The notes below the pieces were generated by a model. That model was not told where the DNA came from. It ran no database searches and worked only from the letters and a program-made list of their open reading frames with translations. Positions 48,205 through 56,657 of a DNA stretch of 64,000 nt are shown one piece after another. Numbering within the stretch: the first letter of the stretch is position 1; every line of letters starts with the position of its first letter. The stretch is from Aquabacterium sp. A7-Y (lineage in GTDB: Bacteria; Pseudomonadota; Gammaproteobacteria; Burkholderiales; Burkholderiaceae_C): assembly GCF_026153205.1 (NCBI RefSeq), contig NZ_JAPFBW010000025.1:42695-106694 (forward strand), given 5' to 3'. Made by a program: the position numbers and the translations under genes.

Positions 48205-48736
48205 GTCTGCCCCGGTCCAGATCCGCCGCCTGCAGCCCGAGCATCTGTCGGCCTACAAGACCTTGCGGGACGAAGGCCTGGAGCGTCACCCGGAGTCCTT
48301 TACCTCCGACCCGAGGACCGAGAGGGTGCGCTCGCCCGAGAGTTACCTCGGCCGGCTGGGCTGGTCGGAACCGATGGGCGGCACCTTCCTGCTCGGCGCC
48401 TGGCTGGGCGATGAGCTGGCCGGCACGGTGGCCTGCGAACGCGAGCTGATGCCCAAGGTCCGCCACCGCGCCAGCATCGTCGGCATGTACGTGCGCGAGA
48501 AGCACACCCGCCGCGGCATCGGCCGCCAGCTGCTGGCCGCCGGCATCGAGCTGGCGCGGCAGGCCGAGGGACTGGAGATCCTCACCCTCACCGTGACCGC
48601 GGCCAGCGAGCGCACCGTGCGCATGTACGAGCGCGCCGGCTTTCGCATGTACGGGCTGCTGCCGCGCGCGATCCGGGTCGAGACCGGCACGCGCACGCAG
48701 TACTTCGACAAGGCCTACATGCTGCTCGAGCTGTGA
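48197..48736 (+). CDS. GNAT-family N-acetyltransferase inside the Moco operon
   Basis: Protein of 179 residues from a GTG start (VFESAPVQIRRL). A GNAT domain carries the acetyl-CoA motif A VREKHTRRGIGRQLLAAGIE and motif B ASERTVRMYERAGFRMYGL. A GAGAGAG stretch before the GTG can serve as ribosome-binding site; other in-frame starts lie deep inside mobA. It overlaps mobA by 8 nt and moeA by 4 nt, so all four genes are translated from one message. The substrate is unknown; it resembles RimJ/RimL or small-molecule acetyltransferases. Confidence 0.88.
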   Translation: MFESAPVQIRRLQPEHLSAYKTLRDEGLERHPESFTSDPRTERVRSPESYLGRLGWSEPMGGTFLLGAWLGDELAGTVACERELMPKVRHRASIVGMYVREKHTRRGIGRQLLAAGIELARQAEGLEILTLTVTAASERTVRMYERAGFRMYGLLPRAIRVETGTRTQYFDKAYMLLEL

Positions 48737-50001
48737 GCGCCGCAGCCCGCCCGGCTCCCGGCGGCCTGACGGTCGCCGAAGCGCGAGAGCGTATCGCCGC
48801 CGCCCTGCCCCGCGTGCAAGAGACCGAGCGCGTCGCGCTGCGGCAGGCACTCGGCCGGGTGCTGGCAGCCGATGTCATCTCTCCGATCGACGTGCCGGCG
48901 CACGACAACTCGGCGATGGACGGTTATGCGCTGCGCGGCGCCGAGCTGCCGGCCACCGGCCAGGCGGTCCTGCCGGTGGCCGGTCAGGCTTTGGCCGGCC
49001 GCCCCTTCGACGGCATGCCGCCGGCCGGTGCGGCGGTGCGCATCATGACCGGCGCGCCGATGCCGGCCGGCCTCGACACCGTGGTGCCGCTGGAGCAGGT
49101 GCAGGTCCTGGATGCAGGGACGCCGGGCGAGCGCGTGCAGATCGCTGCCGGCAGCGTGCGCCCGCGCGATCACTGCCGCCTGCACGGCGAAGACCTGGCG
49201 CGTGGCCAGTGCGCCCTGCCCGCCGGACAACGCCTGAAGCCGGCCGACCTCGGGCTGCTGGCCTCGCTGGGCCAGGCCGAGGTGGCGGTGTGGCGGCGCC
49301 TGCGTGTCGCACTGTTCTCCACCGGCGACGAGTTGCGCGACGCCGGTGAACCGCTGGAGGAGGGCTGCATCCACGACAGCAACCGTTATGCGCTGCTCGG
49401 CCTGCTGGAGCGCCTGGGGGTGGAGGTGCTGGACCTCGGCATCGTGCCCGACCGGCCAGCCGCGCTGGAGGCCACCTTCCTCGAGGCAGCGGCGCGCTCG
49501 GACGTGATCCTCACCTCGGGTGGCGTCTCGGCCGGTGACGCCGATCACACACGGGCGCTGATGGCCCGGCTCGGCCAGGTCGACTTCTTGAGCCTGGCGA
49601 TGCGCCCCGGCCGGCCGCTGGCCTTCGGGCGGCTGGCCGGCGCCGGGCGCGAGGTGCTGCTGTTCGGCCTGCCCGGCAATCCGGTCGCCAGCATGGTGGC
49701 CTTCCTGGTGTTCGTGCGGGATGCACTGCTGGTGATGAGCGGGGCGGCGGCCCCGCAGCGCACGATGCTGCGGGCGCGCGCCGCGCAGCCCATCCCCAAG
49801 CGCGCCGGGCGCACCGAGTACCCGCGCGGCCTCCTGGGCCTGGACCGGGGCGAGCCGATGGTGCACCTCACCGGCGCCCAGGGCTCGGGCATCCTCAGCT
49901 CGATGTCGCAGGCCGACGTGCTGATCGTGCTCGAGCACGAGCGTGGCCCGGTGGCCGCCGGCGACTGGGTGCCGGTGCTGCCTTTCGACGGCCTGCTCTG
50001 A
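48733..50001 (+). CDS. moeA: Molybdopterin molybdenumtransferase MoeA
   Basis: Protein of 422 residues with VPAHDNSAMDGYALRG, the IMTGAPMPAGLDTVVPLEQ block, and the MPT-binding FSTGDELRDAGEPLEEG, ILTSGGVSAGD and FGLPGNPVAS motifs. It inserts molybdate into adenylylated molybdopterin. Initiation is at a GTG that overlaps the acetyltransferase stop (GTGA). It ends 13 bp from the convergent RND gene. Confidence 0.96.
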   Translation: MSAAARPAPGGLTVAEARERIAAALPRVQETERVALRQALGRVLAADVISPIDVPAHDNSAMDGYALRGAELPATGQAVLPVAGQALAGRPFDGMPPAGAAVRIMTGAPMPAGLDTVVPLEQVQVLDAGTPGERVQIAAGSVRPRDHCRLHGEDLARGQCALPAGQRLKPADLGLLASLGQAEVAVWRRLRVALFSTGDELRDAGEPLEEGCIHDSNRYALLGLLERLGVEVLDLGIVPDRPAALEATFLEAAARSDVILTSGGVSAGDADHTRALMARLGQVDFLSLAMRPGRPLAFGRLAGAGREVLLFGLPGNPVASMVAFLVFVRDALLVMSGAAAPQRTMLRARAAQPIPKRAGRTEYPRGLLGLDRGEPMVHLTGAQGSGILSSMSQADVLIVLEHERGPVAAGDWVPVLPFDGLL

Positions 50002-50014
50002 ACCGGCCGGCGCC

Positions 50015-53000
50015 TCAGTGCCCGGCAGCCTGCGCCGCATCGGCCGACTCGGCGGCCACCGGCGTCAGGATCGGCCCCGGCGTGCTCTTGCGGGCGAACA
50101 AGGTGTACATCGTCGGCACCACGAAGATGGTCAGCAGCGTGCCCAGCGACATGCCGCCGACGATGACCCAGCCAATCTGCTGCCGGCTCTCGGCGCCGGC
50201 GCCGCTGGCCAGTGCCAGCGGCACGGCGCCCAGCACCATCGCGCCGGTGGTCATCAGGATGGGCCGCAGCCGCATCGCGGCCGCGTGCTGCACCGCCTTC
50301 AGCACGCCCTCGCCCAGCTGGCGCTGCTGGTTGGCGAACTCGACGATCAGGATGCCGTGTTTGGTGATCAGGCCCACCAGCGTGATCAGGCCGATCTGCG
50401 AATAGACGTTGAGCGTGCCGCCGGTCAGCTTCAGGGCCAGCAAGGCGCCCACCATGGACAGCGGCACCGACAGCAGGATCACGAAGGGATCGACGAAACT
50501 CTCGAACTGCGCCGCCAGCACCAGGAAGATGAACAGCAGGGCCAGCACGAACACCAGCGCCAGGGCGCCGCTGGACGAGCGGAACTCGCGCGAGACGCCG
50601 TTGAGCTCGGTCGCATAACCAGGCTCCAGCACATGTGCCGCGGTCTGGTCCATGAAGGCGAGCGCCTCGCCGAGGGAGTAGCCAGGCGCCAGGTTGGCGG
50701 TCAGGGCCACCGAGCGGCGCTGGTTGAAGTGGTTCAGCTCGCGCGGCGCCACCGCCTCCTGCACCTTCACCAGCGAGGACAGCGGGATCATGTGGCCGTC
50801 GCGGCCGCGCGCGAACAGGCGCTCGATGTCGTCGGGCCGGGTGCGGCCGCTCGCCTCGGTCTGCACGATCACGTCGTACTGCTCGGCCTCGTCCTTGTAG
50901 CGCGTCACGTTGCGGCCGCCCAGCATGGTCTCGATGGTGCGGGCGATCTGGTCCACGGCGACACCGGCGTCGGCGGCGCGCTCGCGGTCCACGTCGATGA
51001 AGATCTCGGGCTTGTTCAGACGCAGGTCGCTGTCGGGCTGGACCAGCCCGGGGTTCTTGTTCATCTCCGCGAGAAACTCCTGCGCCACCCGGTTCAGGTT
51101 GTCGTAGCTGTCGGAGGTGACGATCACGAAGTTGACGGCGCGCTCGCGGAAGCCTTGACCCAGCGAAGGCGGCGTGATCGGGAAGGCGTTGACGCCCGGC
51201 AGGCTCGAGAACTGGGGCTGCAGTTCGCGGGCCAGGTCCATCGCCGAGCGCTCGCGCTCCTCCCAGTCCACCGTGCGCAGGAAGGACACGCCCTGCGACA
51301 CGCTGGGGTTGCCCGAGACGATGAAGATGCGGTCGAACTCGGGATGCGCGCTGCCGATGCGCTCGATCTCGCGCATGTACTTCTCGGTGTAGGCCAGGGT
51401 CGAGCCGTCGGGGGCATTGACGTTCACCAGCACCGTGCCGCGGTCTTCCATCGGCGCCAGCTCGCTCTGGGTGGTCTTGAACAGCCACCAGCTGGCGCCG
51501 GCGCACAGCGCCATCAGCAGCACCACCAGCCAACGGCGCGCCAGGGTCCAGCCGAGCGCGGCCTCGTAGCCGTCGGTGACACGGTCCAGGCAACGCTCCA
51601 TCCAGCGGTCGAAGCGCGAGGGCGAGGGGTTGTGGCGCAGCAGCTTGGAGCACATCATCGGCGACAAGGTCAGCGCGACGAAACCCGACACCACCACCGC
51701 GCCGGCCAGGGTCAGCGCGAACTCGACGAACAAGCGCCCGGTGCGCCCGGGCGTGAAGGCCAGCGGCGCATAGACCGCCGCCAGGGTCAAGGTCATCGCG
51801 ATCACCGCGAAGCCGATCTCCCGGCCGCCCCGGATGGCCGCCGCGAAGGGGTCCATGCCCTCCTCGATGTGGCGGAAGATGTTCTCCAGCACGACGATGG
51901 CGTCGTCCACCACGAGGCCGATCGCGAGCACCAGCGCCAGCAGGGTCAGTGTGTTGATCGAGAAGCCGGCCAGCGCCATCAACGCGAAAGCGCCGATCAG
52001 GCTGACCGGGATGGTCACCAGCGGGATGATGGAGGCACGCAAGGTGCGCAGGAACACGAACACCACCAGCGCCACCAGCACGACGGCCTCGGCGATGGTG
52101 CTGTAGACGGCCTTGACCGAGCGGTCGATGAAGATGGTATTGTCGTTGGCGACCTGCACCTCCACGCCCTCGGGCAGGTCGTCGGTGAGGCGCGGCAGCA
52201 GCTCGCGCACCCCGGCCGCCACTTCGAGCGGGTTGGCGGTGGCCTGGCGCACCACACCGAGCGAGACCGCCGCGCGACCATTGAGCCGCACGCTGGAGCG
52301 CTCGCTGGCGGCGCCCTGCTCGATGCGCGCGACGTCGCGCAAGCGCACGGTATAGCCGTTGACCTGGCGCAGCGAGACCTCGCCGAACTGCGCGGGCGTG
52401 CGCAGATCGGTCTGGGCCGTCACGCTGAACTCGCGCTGCTGGCCTTCGATGCGGCCGGCCGGCACTTCCAGGTTCTGCTTGCGCAGCGCGTCCTCGACGT
52501 CCTGCACGGTCGCGCCGTAGGCGGCCAGCTTGTCCGGGTCCAGCCAGACCCGCATGGATTGCGTGCGCTCGCCGCGCACGGTCACGTCGGCCACCCCAGG
52601 CACGGTCTGCAGGCGCGGCTTGACGACCCGGTTGGCCAGCTCGGTCACCTGCAGCGGCGACAGCGCTTCAGTGGTGAAGGCCAGCCAGATGGTGGGCGAG
52701 GCGTCGGCCTCGACCTTGGAGATGACCGGCTCCTCCACCGCGTCGGGCAGGCGCCCGCGCACCCGCGACACGCGGTCGCGCACGTCGGCGGCGGCGTTGT
52801 CGGGGTCCTTCTCGAGCTTGAAGCGCACCGAGATCTGGCTCTCTTCCTGGCGCGAGATCGAGGTGATGATGTCCACCCCGTCAATGCCGGCAATGGAGTC
52901 TTCCAGCGGCTTGGTGACGGTGGACTCGATCACCTCCGAGGAGGCGCCGGTCAGCTGGGTGCGCACCGTGACCACCGGCTCGTCGATGCGCGGGTACTCG

Positions 53001-53104
53001 CGCACCTGCAGGCGGGTGAAGGACACCAGGCCGATGAGCACCAGCAGCAGGGACAGCACGGTCGCGAAAACCGGGCGGCGGACGGAGACTTCGGCGAATT
53101 GCAT
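50015..53104 (-). CDS. RND-type efflux permease, AcrB/MexB-like (HAE1)
   Basis: Inner-membrane transporter of 1,029 residues with 12 membrane helices and two large periplasmic loops. The proton-relay aspartate pair is in LVVDDAIVVLENIFRH (TM4). The N-terminus FAEVSVRRPVFATVLSLLLV and the second-half KHGILIVEFANQQRQ match the family. It exports drugs or other amphiphiles with an adaptor and an outer-membrane channel. The adaptor gene lies 73 bp upstream. No outer-membrane factor gene is adjacent, so a shared TolC-like protein is implied. Confidence 0.95.
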   Translation of the reverse strand: MQFAEVSVRRPVFATVLSLLLVLIGLVSFTRLQVREYPRIDEPVVTVRTQLTGASSEVIESTVTKPLEDSIAGIDGVDIITSISRQEESQISVRFKLEKDPDNAAADVRDRVSRVRGRLPDAVEEPVISKVEADASPTIWLAFTTEALSPLQVTELANRVVKPRLQTVPGVADVTVRGERTQSMRVWLDPDKLAAYGATVQDVEDALRKQNLEVPAGRIEGQQREFSVTAQTDLRTPAQFGEVSLRQVNGYTVRLRDVARIEQGAASERSSVRLNGRAAVSLGVVRQATANPLEVAAGVRELLPRLTDDLPEGVEVQVANDNTIFIDRSVKAVYSTIAEAVVLVALVVFVFLRTLRASIIPLVTIPVSLIGAFALMALAGFSINTLTLLALVLAIGLVVDDAIVVLENIFRHIEEGMDPFAAAIRGGREIGFAVIAMTLTLAAVYAPLAFTPGRTGRLFVEFALTLAGAVVVSGFVALTLSPMMCSKLLRHNPSPSRFDRWMERCLDRVTDGYEAALGWTLARRWLVVLLMALCAGASWWLFKTTQSELAPMEDRGTVLVNVNAPDGSTLAYTEKYMREIERIGSAHPEFDRIFIVSGNPSVSQGVSFLRTVDWEERERSAMDLARELQPQFSSLPGVNAFPITPPSLGQGFRERAVNFVIVTSDSYDNLNRVAQEFLAEMNKNPGLVQPDSDLRLNKPEIFIDVDRERAADAGVAVDQIARTIETMLGGRNVTRYKDEAEQYDVIVQTEASGRTRPDDIERLFARGRDGHMIPLSSLVKVQEAVAPRELNHFNQRRSVALTANLAPGYSLGEALAFMDQTAAHVLEPGYATELNGVSREFRSSSGALALVFVLALLFIFLVLAAQFESFVDPFVILLSVPLSMVGALLALKLTGGTLNVYSQIGLITLVGLITKHGILIVEFANQQRQLGEGVLKAVQHAAAMRLRPILMTTGAMVLGAVPLALASGAGAESRQQIGWVIVGGMSLGTLLTIFVVPTMYTLFARKSTPGPILTPVAAESADAAQAAGH

Positions 53105-53177
53105 GAGTCGCTCTCAGGGGCTCGGTGGCTCAGTAGCGAGGATCGGCCAGCAGGATCAGGGCTACAAGGACCGGCAC

Positions 53178-54461
53178 TCAGCGTGCCGCCACCGGCGCGG
53201 GCGCAAGGCTGACCCGCGGCGTGCTGGCGTCGGCCCCCGCCCCGCCCTCTGCGCCGCCGGCATTGCCCGAGGCCGGCGCGGGCTCGCCGCCGGAGGCCGG
53301 CGGGCGGTGGGCCTCGGCGCCGAGCTGCACGATGCGCAGCGGCGCACCGTCGCGCTGCAGGCGCTGGTGGCCGGCAGTCACGACGGTCTCGTCGGCGGCC
53401 ACGCCGCTCACGATCTCGACCTGCCCCTTGCGGCGCGCACCGGTGGTCACTTCGACACGCTGCGCGACCCGGGCCGCCTGACCCTGCGTCGTGCGGCCCT
53501 GGACCGCCTTGATCACGTACTGCTTGCCGCCCTGCGGCAGCAGCGCCTCCTCGGGCACCACCACGACCCCCTGGCGGGTCGAGAGCTCGATGTCCACGCG
53601 CGCGAACATGCCGGGGCGCAAGACGCCTTCCGCGTTGGCGATGCTGGCGCGTGCCAGCACCGAGCGCCCGTCGGCGTCGATCTGCGGATCGAGGGCCTCG
53701 ATGCGGGCCTGGAAGCGGCGACCCGGCAGCGCATCCAGCGTCACCGCCGCGGCCTGCCCCTGTTGGAGCTGCGGCAGGTAGCGCTCGGGCAGGCGGAAGT
53801 CGACATGGATGGTGCGCAGGTCCTCGACATTGACCAGGTCGGCGCCCGCGTTCACGTAGTCGCCCACGTTGACCAGGCGCAGGCCGACGGTGCCGTCGAA
53901 GGGGGCGAGGATGCGGGTGCGCGCCAGCTGCGCGCGCGCCAGGGCGAGCTGGGCCTCGGCCACCTGCAGGTTGGCGGCCGTCTGGTCCACCGAGGCCTGG
54001 CTGACGAAGTTCTCGGCCAGCAGCTCGCGGTTGCGCTTGTCGTTGGCACGCGCAATGCTGAGCTGGGCCTCCGCCTGGCGCACCTGCGCGGCCACCAGGG
54101 TGGCGTCCAGCTGCACCAGCAACTGGCCGCGGCGCACCCTCTCGCCGTCCTTGAAACCGAGCGCGGCGATACGCCCCGCCACCTCCGGCCGCAACACCAC
54201 CCCCTGGCGCGATCGCAAGGTGCCGACCGCCTGGGCCTCCTCGCTGAGCGTGGCCGAGCGGGCTTGCGCCACCTCGACGGCGACCGGGCCGCCCGTCGGG
54301 CCATTGCCGCCGCCAGCGGGTGCCGCCGCGGCTGCGCCCTTGCGCGGCGCGCCCTCACCGGCCGCGAGGGCGGTCGCCGGGCTGCGGTGCTGATACCAGT
54401 ACGCACCGGCGCTGGCCAGGACGAGACCGATCACGGCAACAGTGACGTGCAACTTCTTCAT
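53178..54461 (-). CDS. RND efflux periplasmic adaptor (membrane fusion protein)
   Basis: Protein of 427 residues with an N-terminal membrane anchor (MKKLHVTVAVIGLVLASAGA). Barrel-sandwich halves flank a coiled-coil hairpin (about 120-185: VRQAEAQLSIARANDKRNRE and AEAQLALARAQLARTRILAP), followed by the beta-barrel domain. It has long Gly/Ala/Pro-rich segments at residues 30-58 and at the C-terminus. The MKKLH start has Arg/Lys and a hydrophobic core as expected. Operon partner of the RND permease. Confidence 0.94.
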   Translation of the reverse strand: MKKLHVTVAVIGLVLASAGAYWYQHRSPATALAAGEGAPRKGAAAAAPAGGGNGPTGGPVAVEVAQARSATLSEEAQAVGTLRSRQGVVLRPEVAGRIAALGFKDGERVRRGQLLVQLDATLVAAQVRQAEAQLSIARANDKRNRELLAENFVSQASVDQTAANLQVAEAQLALARAQLARTRILAPFDGTVGLRLVNVGDYVNAGADLVNVEDLRTIHVDFRLPERYLPQLQQGQAAAVTLDALPGRRFQARIEALDPQIDADGRSVLARASIANAEGVLRPGMFARVDIELSTRQGVVVVPEEALLPQGGKQYVIKAVQGRTTQGQAARVAQRVEVTTGARRKGQVEIVSGVAADETVVTAGHQRLQRDGAPLRIVQLGAEAHRPPASGGEPAPASGNAGGAEGGAGADASTPRVSLAPAPVAAR

Positions 54462-54583
54462 CGGGTGGGGAGAGGGGGAGAACTGGGGGCCCTGCCACTG
54501 TAATGGCAAGTGGCGCGCCTCCGTTCACACTTCTTCACACTCGGTGCGACCGGGTGGGCCCGCCGAAGAGGCAGCTCGCGCCC

Positions 54584-55036
54584 TCAGCCCGCCAGTGCCG
54601 CCCCTCGGTTGGCGAGGGCGTCGGCGCGTTCGTTGCCGGGGTCGCCGGCATGGCCGCGCACCCAGTGCCACTGCACATGGTGCAGCGAGGCCAGCGCCTC
54701 CAGGCGCTGCCACAGCTCGGCGTTCTTGACCGGCTTCTTGTCGGCGGTTTTCCAGCCGCGCTGCTTCCAGCCGTGGATCCACTCGGTGATGCCCTTGCGC
54801 ACGTATTCGCTGTCGGTGTAGAGCGCCACATCGCAGGTGCGCTTGAGACTGGCGAGGGCTTCGATGACCGCCGTCAGTTCCATGCGGTTGTTGGTGGTGA
54901 CGGCTTCGCCGCCGAACAGCTCCTTCTCGTGGCCATTGGACTGCAGCCAGGCGCCCCAGCCGCCCCGGCCGGGGTTGCCCTTGCAGGCGCCGTCGGTATA
55001 GATCACCACCTTGGGTCGCGATATGCCTGTGCTCAT
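54584..55036 (-). CDS. rnhA: Ribonuclease HI
   Basis: Protein of 150 residues with all four catalytic acidic residues visible: Asp in [13 protein letters not shown], Glu in [14 protein letters not shown], Asp in [13 protein letters not shown], and Asp in [10 protein letters not shown]. The basic handle [12 protein letters not shown] is present. It degrades RNA in RNA-DNA hybrids. The ATG at MSTGISRPK is preferred over a TTG 6 nt upstream. It follows the methyltransferase gene by 30 bp, the usual order in Burkholderiales. Confidence 0.97.
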   Translation of the reverse strand: MSTGISRPKVVIYTDGACKGNPGRGGWGAWLQSNGHEKELFGGEAVTTNNRMELTAVIEALASLKRTCDVALYTDSEYVRKGITEWIHGWKQRGWKTADKKPVKNAELWQRLEALASLHHVQWHWVRGHAGDPGNERADALANRGAALAG

Positions 55037-55066
55037 GAACAAGACTGAAAAGTTGAAAAAAGAAGT

Positions 55067-55888
55067 TCAGGAGCCGCCGCCCTCGCGGCGCCCCAGCGGC
55101 TGCCGCCGCGAGGCCGCCACGGCCGGCGCCCGTTGCGTCGCCTGCCGGCCCTTCCAGGCCGGGTTGATCAGCCGCATGCCGCGCACCCGCTTGGTGGCGA
55201 CCAGAAAGTAGGCCGCGCCCAGCACCGGCCACCAGCGTTCGCCGGAGCGCTCCATCCAGCCGAAACGCTCCAACCACAATTCCGAGCGCAGCGCCGGACG
55301 CCAGCAGCCGAAGCGCCCGCCCTCGATGTCGAAGCTGAGCAGCCGCAGCCAGTCGCGCAGGCGCCAGTAGCCGATCATGTCGCGCGCCGGCGGCAGCACG
55401 TCGGTCCCCAGGCCCAGACGCGAGCACAGCGAGGCACTGCGCTGCTGCACCCCCCACAGGCTGGCCGGGTTGAGCCCCAGCACCACCACCTTGCCCTCCG
55501 GCACCAGCACCCGCTCGACCTCGCGCAGGGTCTGGTGCGGGTCGCGCGAGAGCTCCAGCGTGTGGGGCAGCACGACCAGGTCCAGGCTGTGGGTCTCGAA
55601 GGGCAAGGCTTCGAAATCCGTCAGCACCGCGCGCGGCACGCGGGCGTCGGGCGCAGCCCCGGGCGGCTCGGGCAGCGGCGCCGCAGCACGGTCCAGCGCC
55701 ACCCAGCGGTGCGGCATGCGGTTCTGCGCCAGGGCTTCCAACTGGGGCAGGCCCAACTGGACCGCGTGGAAACCAAAAAGATCTCCTACAGTTCGATCCA
55801 ACTGTTGTTGCTCCCACGCCAATAAATACCGACCCGTCGGCGTGAGCAACCACTCATCCAAACTTATAATCCGACCGTTTTGCGTCAT
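55067..55888 (-). CDS. SAM-dependent class I methyltransferase
   Basis: Protein of 273 residues. The conserved part (about 100-180) reads TDFEALPFETHSLDLVVLPH, TLELSRDPHQTLREVERVLV and PEGKVVVLGLNP, a Methyltransf_11-type post-II/III pattern. The N-terminal SAM-binding loop is less clear than usual. This gene is often found between gloB and rnhA in betaproteobacteria; its substrate is not established. Start codon (55886-55888) overlaps the ATG of the divergent gloB by 2 bp. Confidence 0.85.
   Translation of the reverse strand: MTQNGRIISLDEWLLTPTGRYLLAWEQQQLDRTVGDLFGFHAVQLGLPQLEALAQNRMPHRWVALDRAAAPLPEPPGAAPDARVPRAVLTDFEALPFETHSLDLVVLPHTLELSRDPHQTLREVERVLVPEGKVVVLGLNPASLWGVQQRSASLCSRLGLGTDVLPPARDMIGYWRLRDWLRLLSFDIEGGRFGCWRPALRSELWLERFGWMERSGERWWPVLGAAYFLVATKRVRGMRLINPAWKGRQATQRAPAVAASRRQPLGRREGGGS
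55865..55870 (+). promoter_or_regulatory. gloB: Candidate -10 box for gloB inside the divergent methyltransferase gene
   Basis: A perfect TATAAT lies 17 nt before the gloB ATG, within the first codons of the methyltransferase gene on the other strand. Transcription would begin about 10 nt before the start codon, giving an almost leaderless message. No good -35 box is visible at the expected spacing. Confidence 0.45.
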
Positions 55889-56657
55889 GGAACTGGTTGC
55901 CTTACCCGCCTTTGCCGACAACTACATCTGGATGATCTCCGAAGGCCGCGAGGCCCTCGTCGTCGATCCAGGCCAAGCGACGCCGGTGGTCGATGCACTG
56001 CAGGCCCGCGGGCTCCGGCTGACGGGCATTCTAGTGACGCATCACCATGCCGACCACGTCGGCGGTCTGCGTGAGCTGGCGAGCCGGCTGGAAGGCCCGG
56101 TCTACGGGCCGGCCGGCGAGTCCATCCCGCTGCCCTGCCGTCCGCTGCGACAGGGTGACCAGGCGTCGTGGCGCGACCACCGCTTCCAGGTTTTCGACGT
56201 GCCCGGCCATACCGCCGGGCACATTGCTTACTGGAGCGCCGATTTCGAGGGCGGCCCGCTGCTGTTCTGCGGCGACACGTTGTTTTCCGCCGGCTGCGGC
56301 CGGCTTTTCGAAGGCACGCCGGCCCAGATGTCGGCGTCGCTGGCGCAGCTGGCGGCGCTGCCGGGCGACACGCGAGTGTGCTGTGCGCACGAATACACGC
56401 TGAGCAACCTGCGTTTTGCGGCCGCGGTCGAGCCCGGCAACCCGGACATCGCCGCTTACACCGCACAATGCGAGGTTTTGCGGGCCGAAGGGCGGCCCAC
56501 CCTGCCCAGCTTGCTGGCGCAGGAGCTCAAGATCAATCCCTTCTTGCGCTGCGGCCAGCCGGCCGTCAAGGACCAGGCCCGTGCCCGTGGCGCGGTCGGC
56601 GACGACCCGGTGAGCGTGCTGGCCGCACTCAGACAATGGAAAAACGAATTTCGATGA
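55887..56657 (+). CDS. gloB: Hydroxyacylglutathione hydrolase (glyoxalase II)
   Basis: Metallo-beta-lactamase-fold enzyme of 256 residues that hydrolyses S-D-lactoylglutathione, second step of methylglyoxal detoxification. The dinuclear zinc motif is THHHADHVGG, with further ligands in VPGHTAGHIAYW, FCGDTLFSAGCGRLFEG and CAHEYTLSNLRFA. It is full length. The stop overlaps the mltD start (ATGA), and its start overlaps that of the divergent methyltransferase. Confidence 0.96.
   Translation: MELVALPAFADNYIWMISEGREALVVDPGQATPVVDALQARGLRLTGILVTHHHADHVGGLRELASRLEGPVYGPAGESIPLPCRPLRQGDQASWRDHRFQVFDVPGHTAGHIAYWSADFEGGPLLFCGDTLFSAGCGRLFEGTPAQMSASLAQLAALPGDTRVCCAHEYTLSNLRFAAAVEPGNPDIAAYTAQCEVLRAEGRPTLPSLLAQELKINPFLRCGQPAVKDQARARGAVGDDPVSVLAALRQWKNEFR

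Noticed and set aside
49943..53212. Plus-strand open frame of over 1,000 codons opposite the RND permease
   Set aside because: Extremely rich in His/Arg/Gln/Asp, as expected for the antisense of a membrane protein gene in GC-rich DNA.
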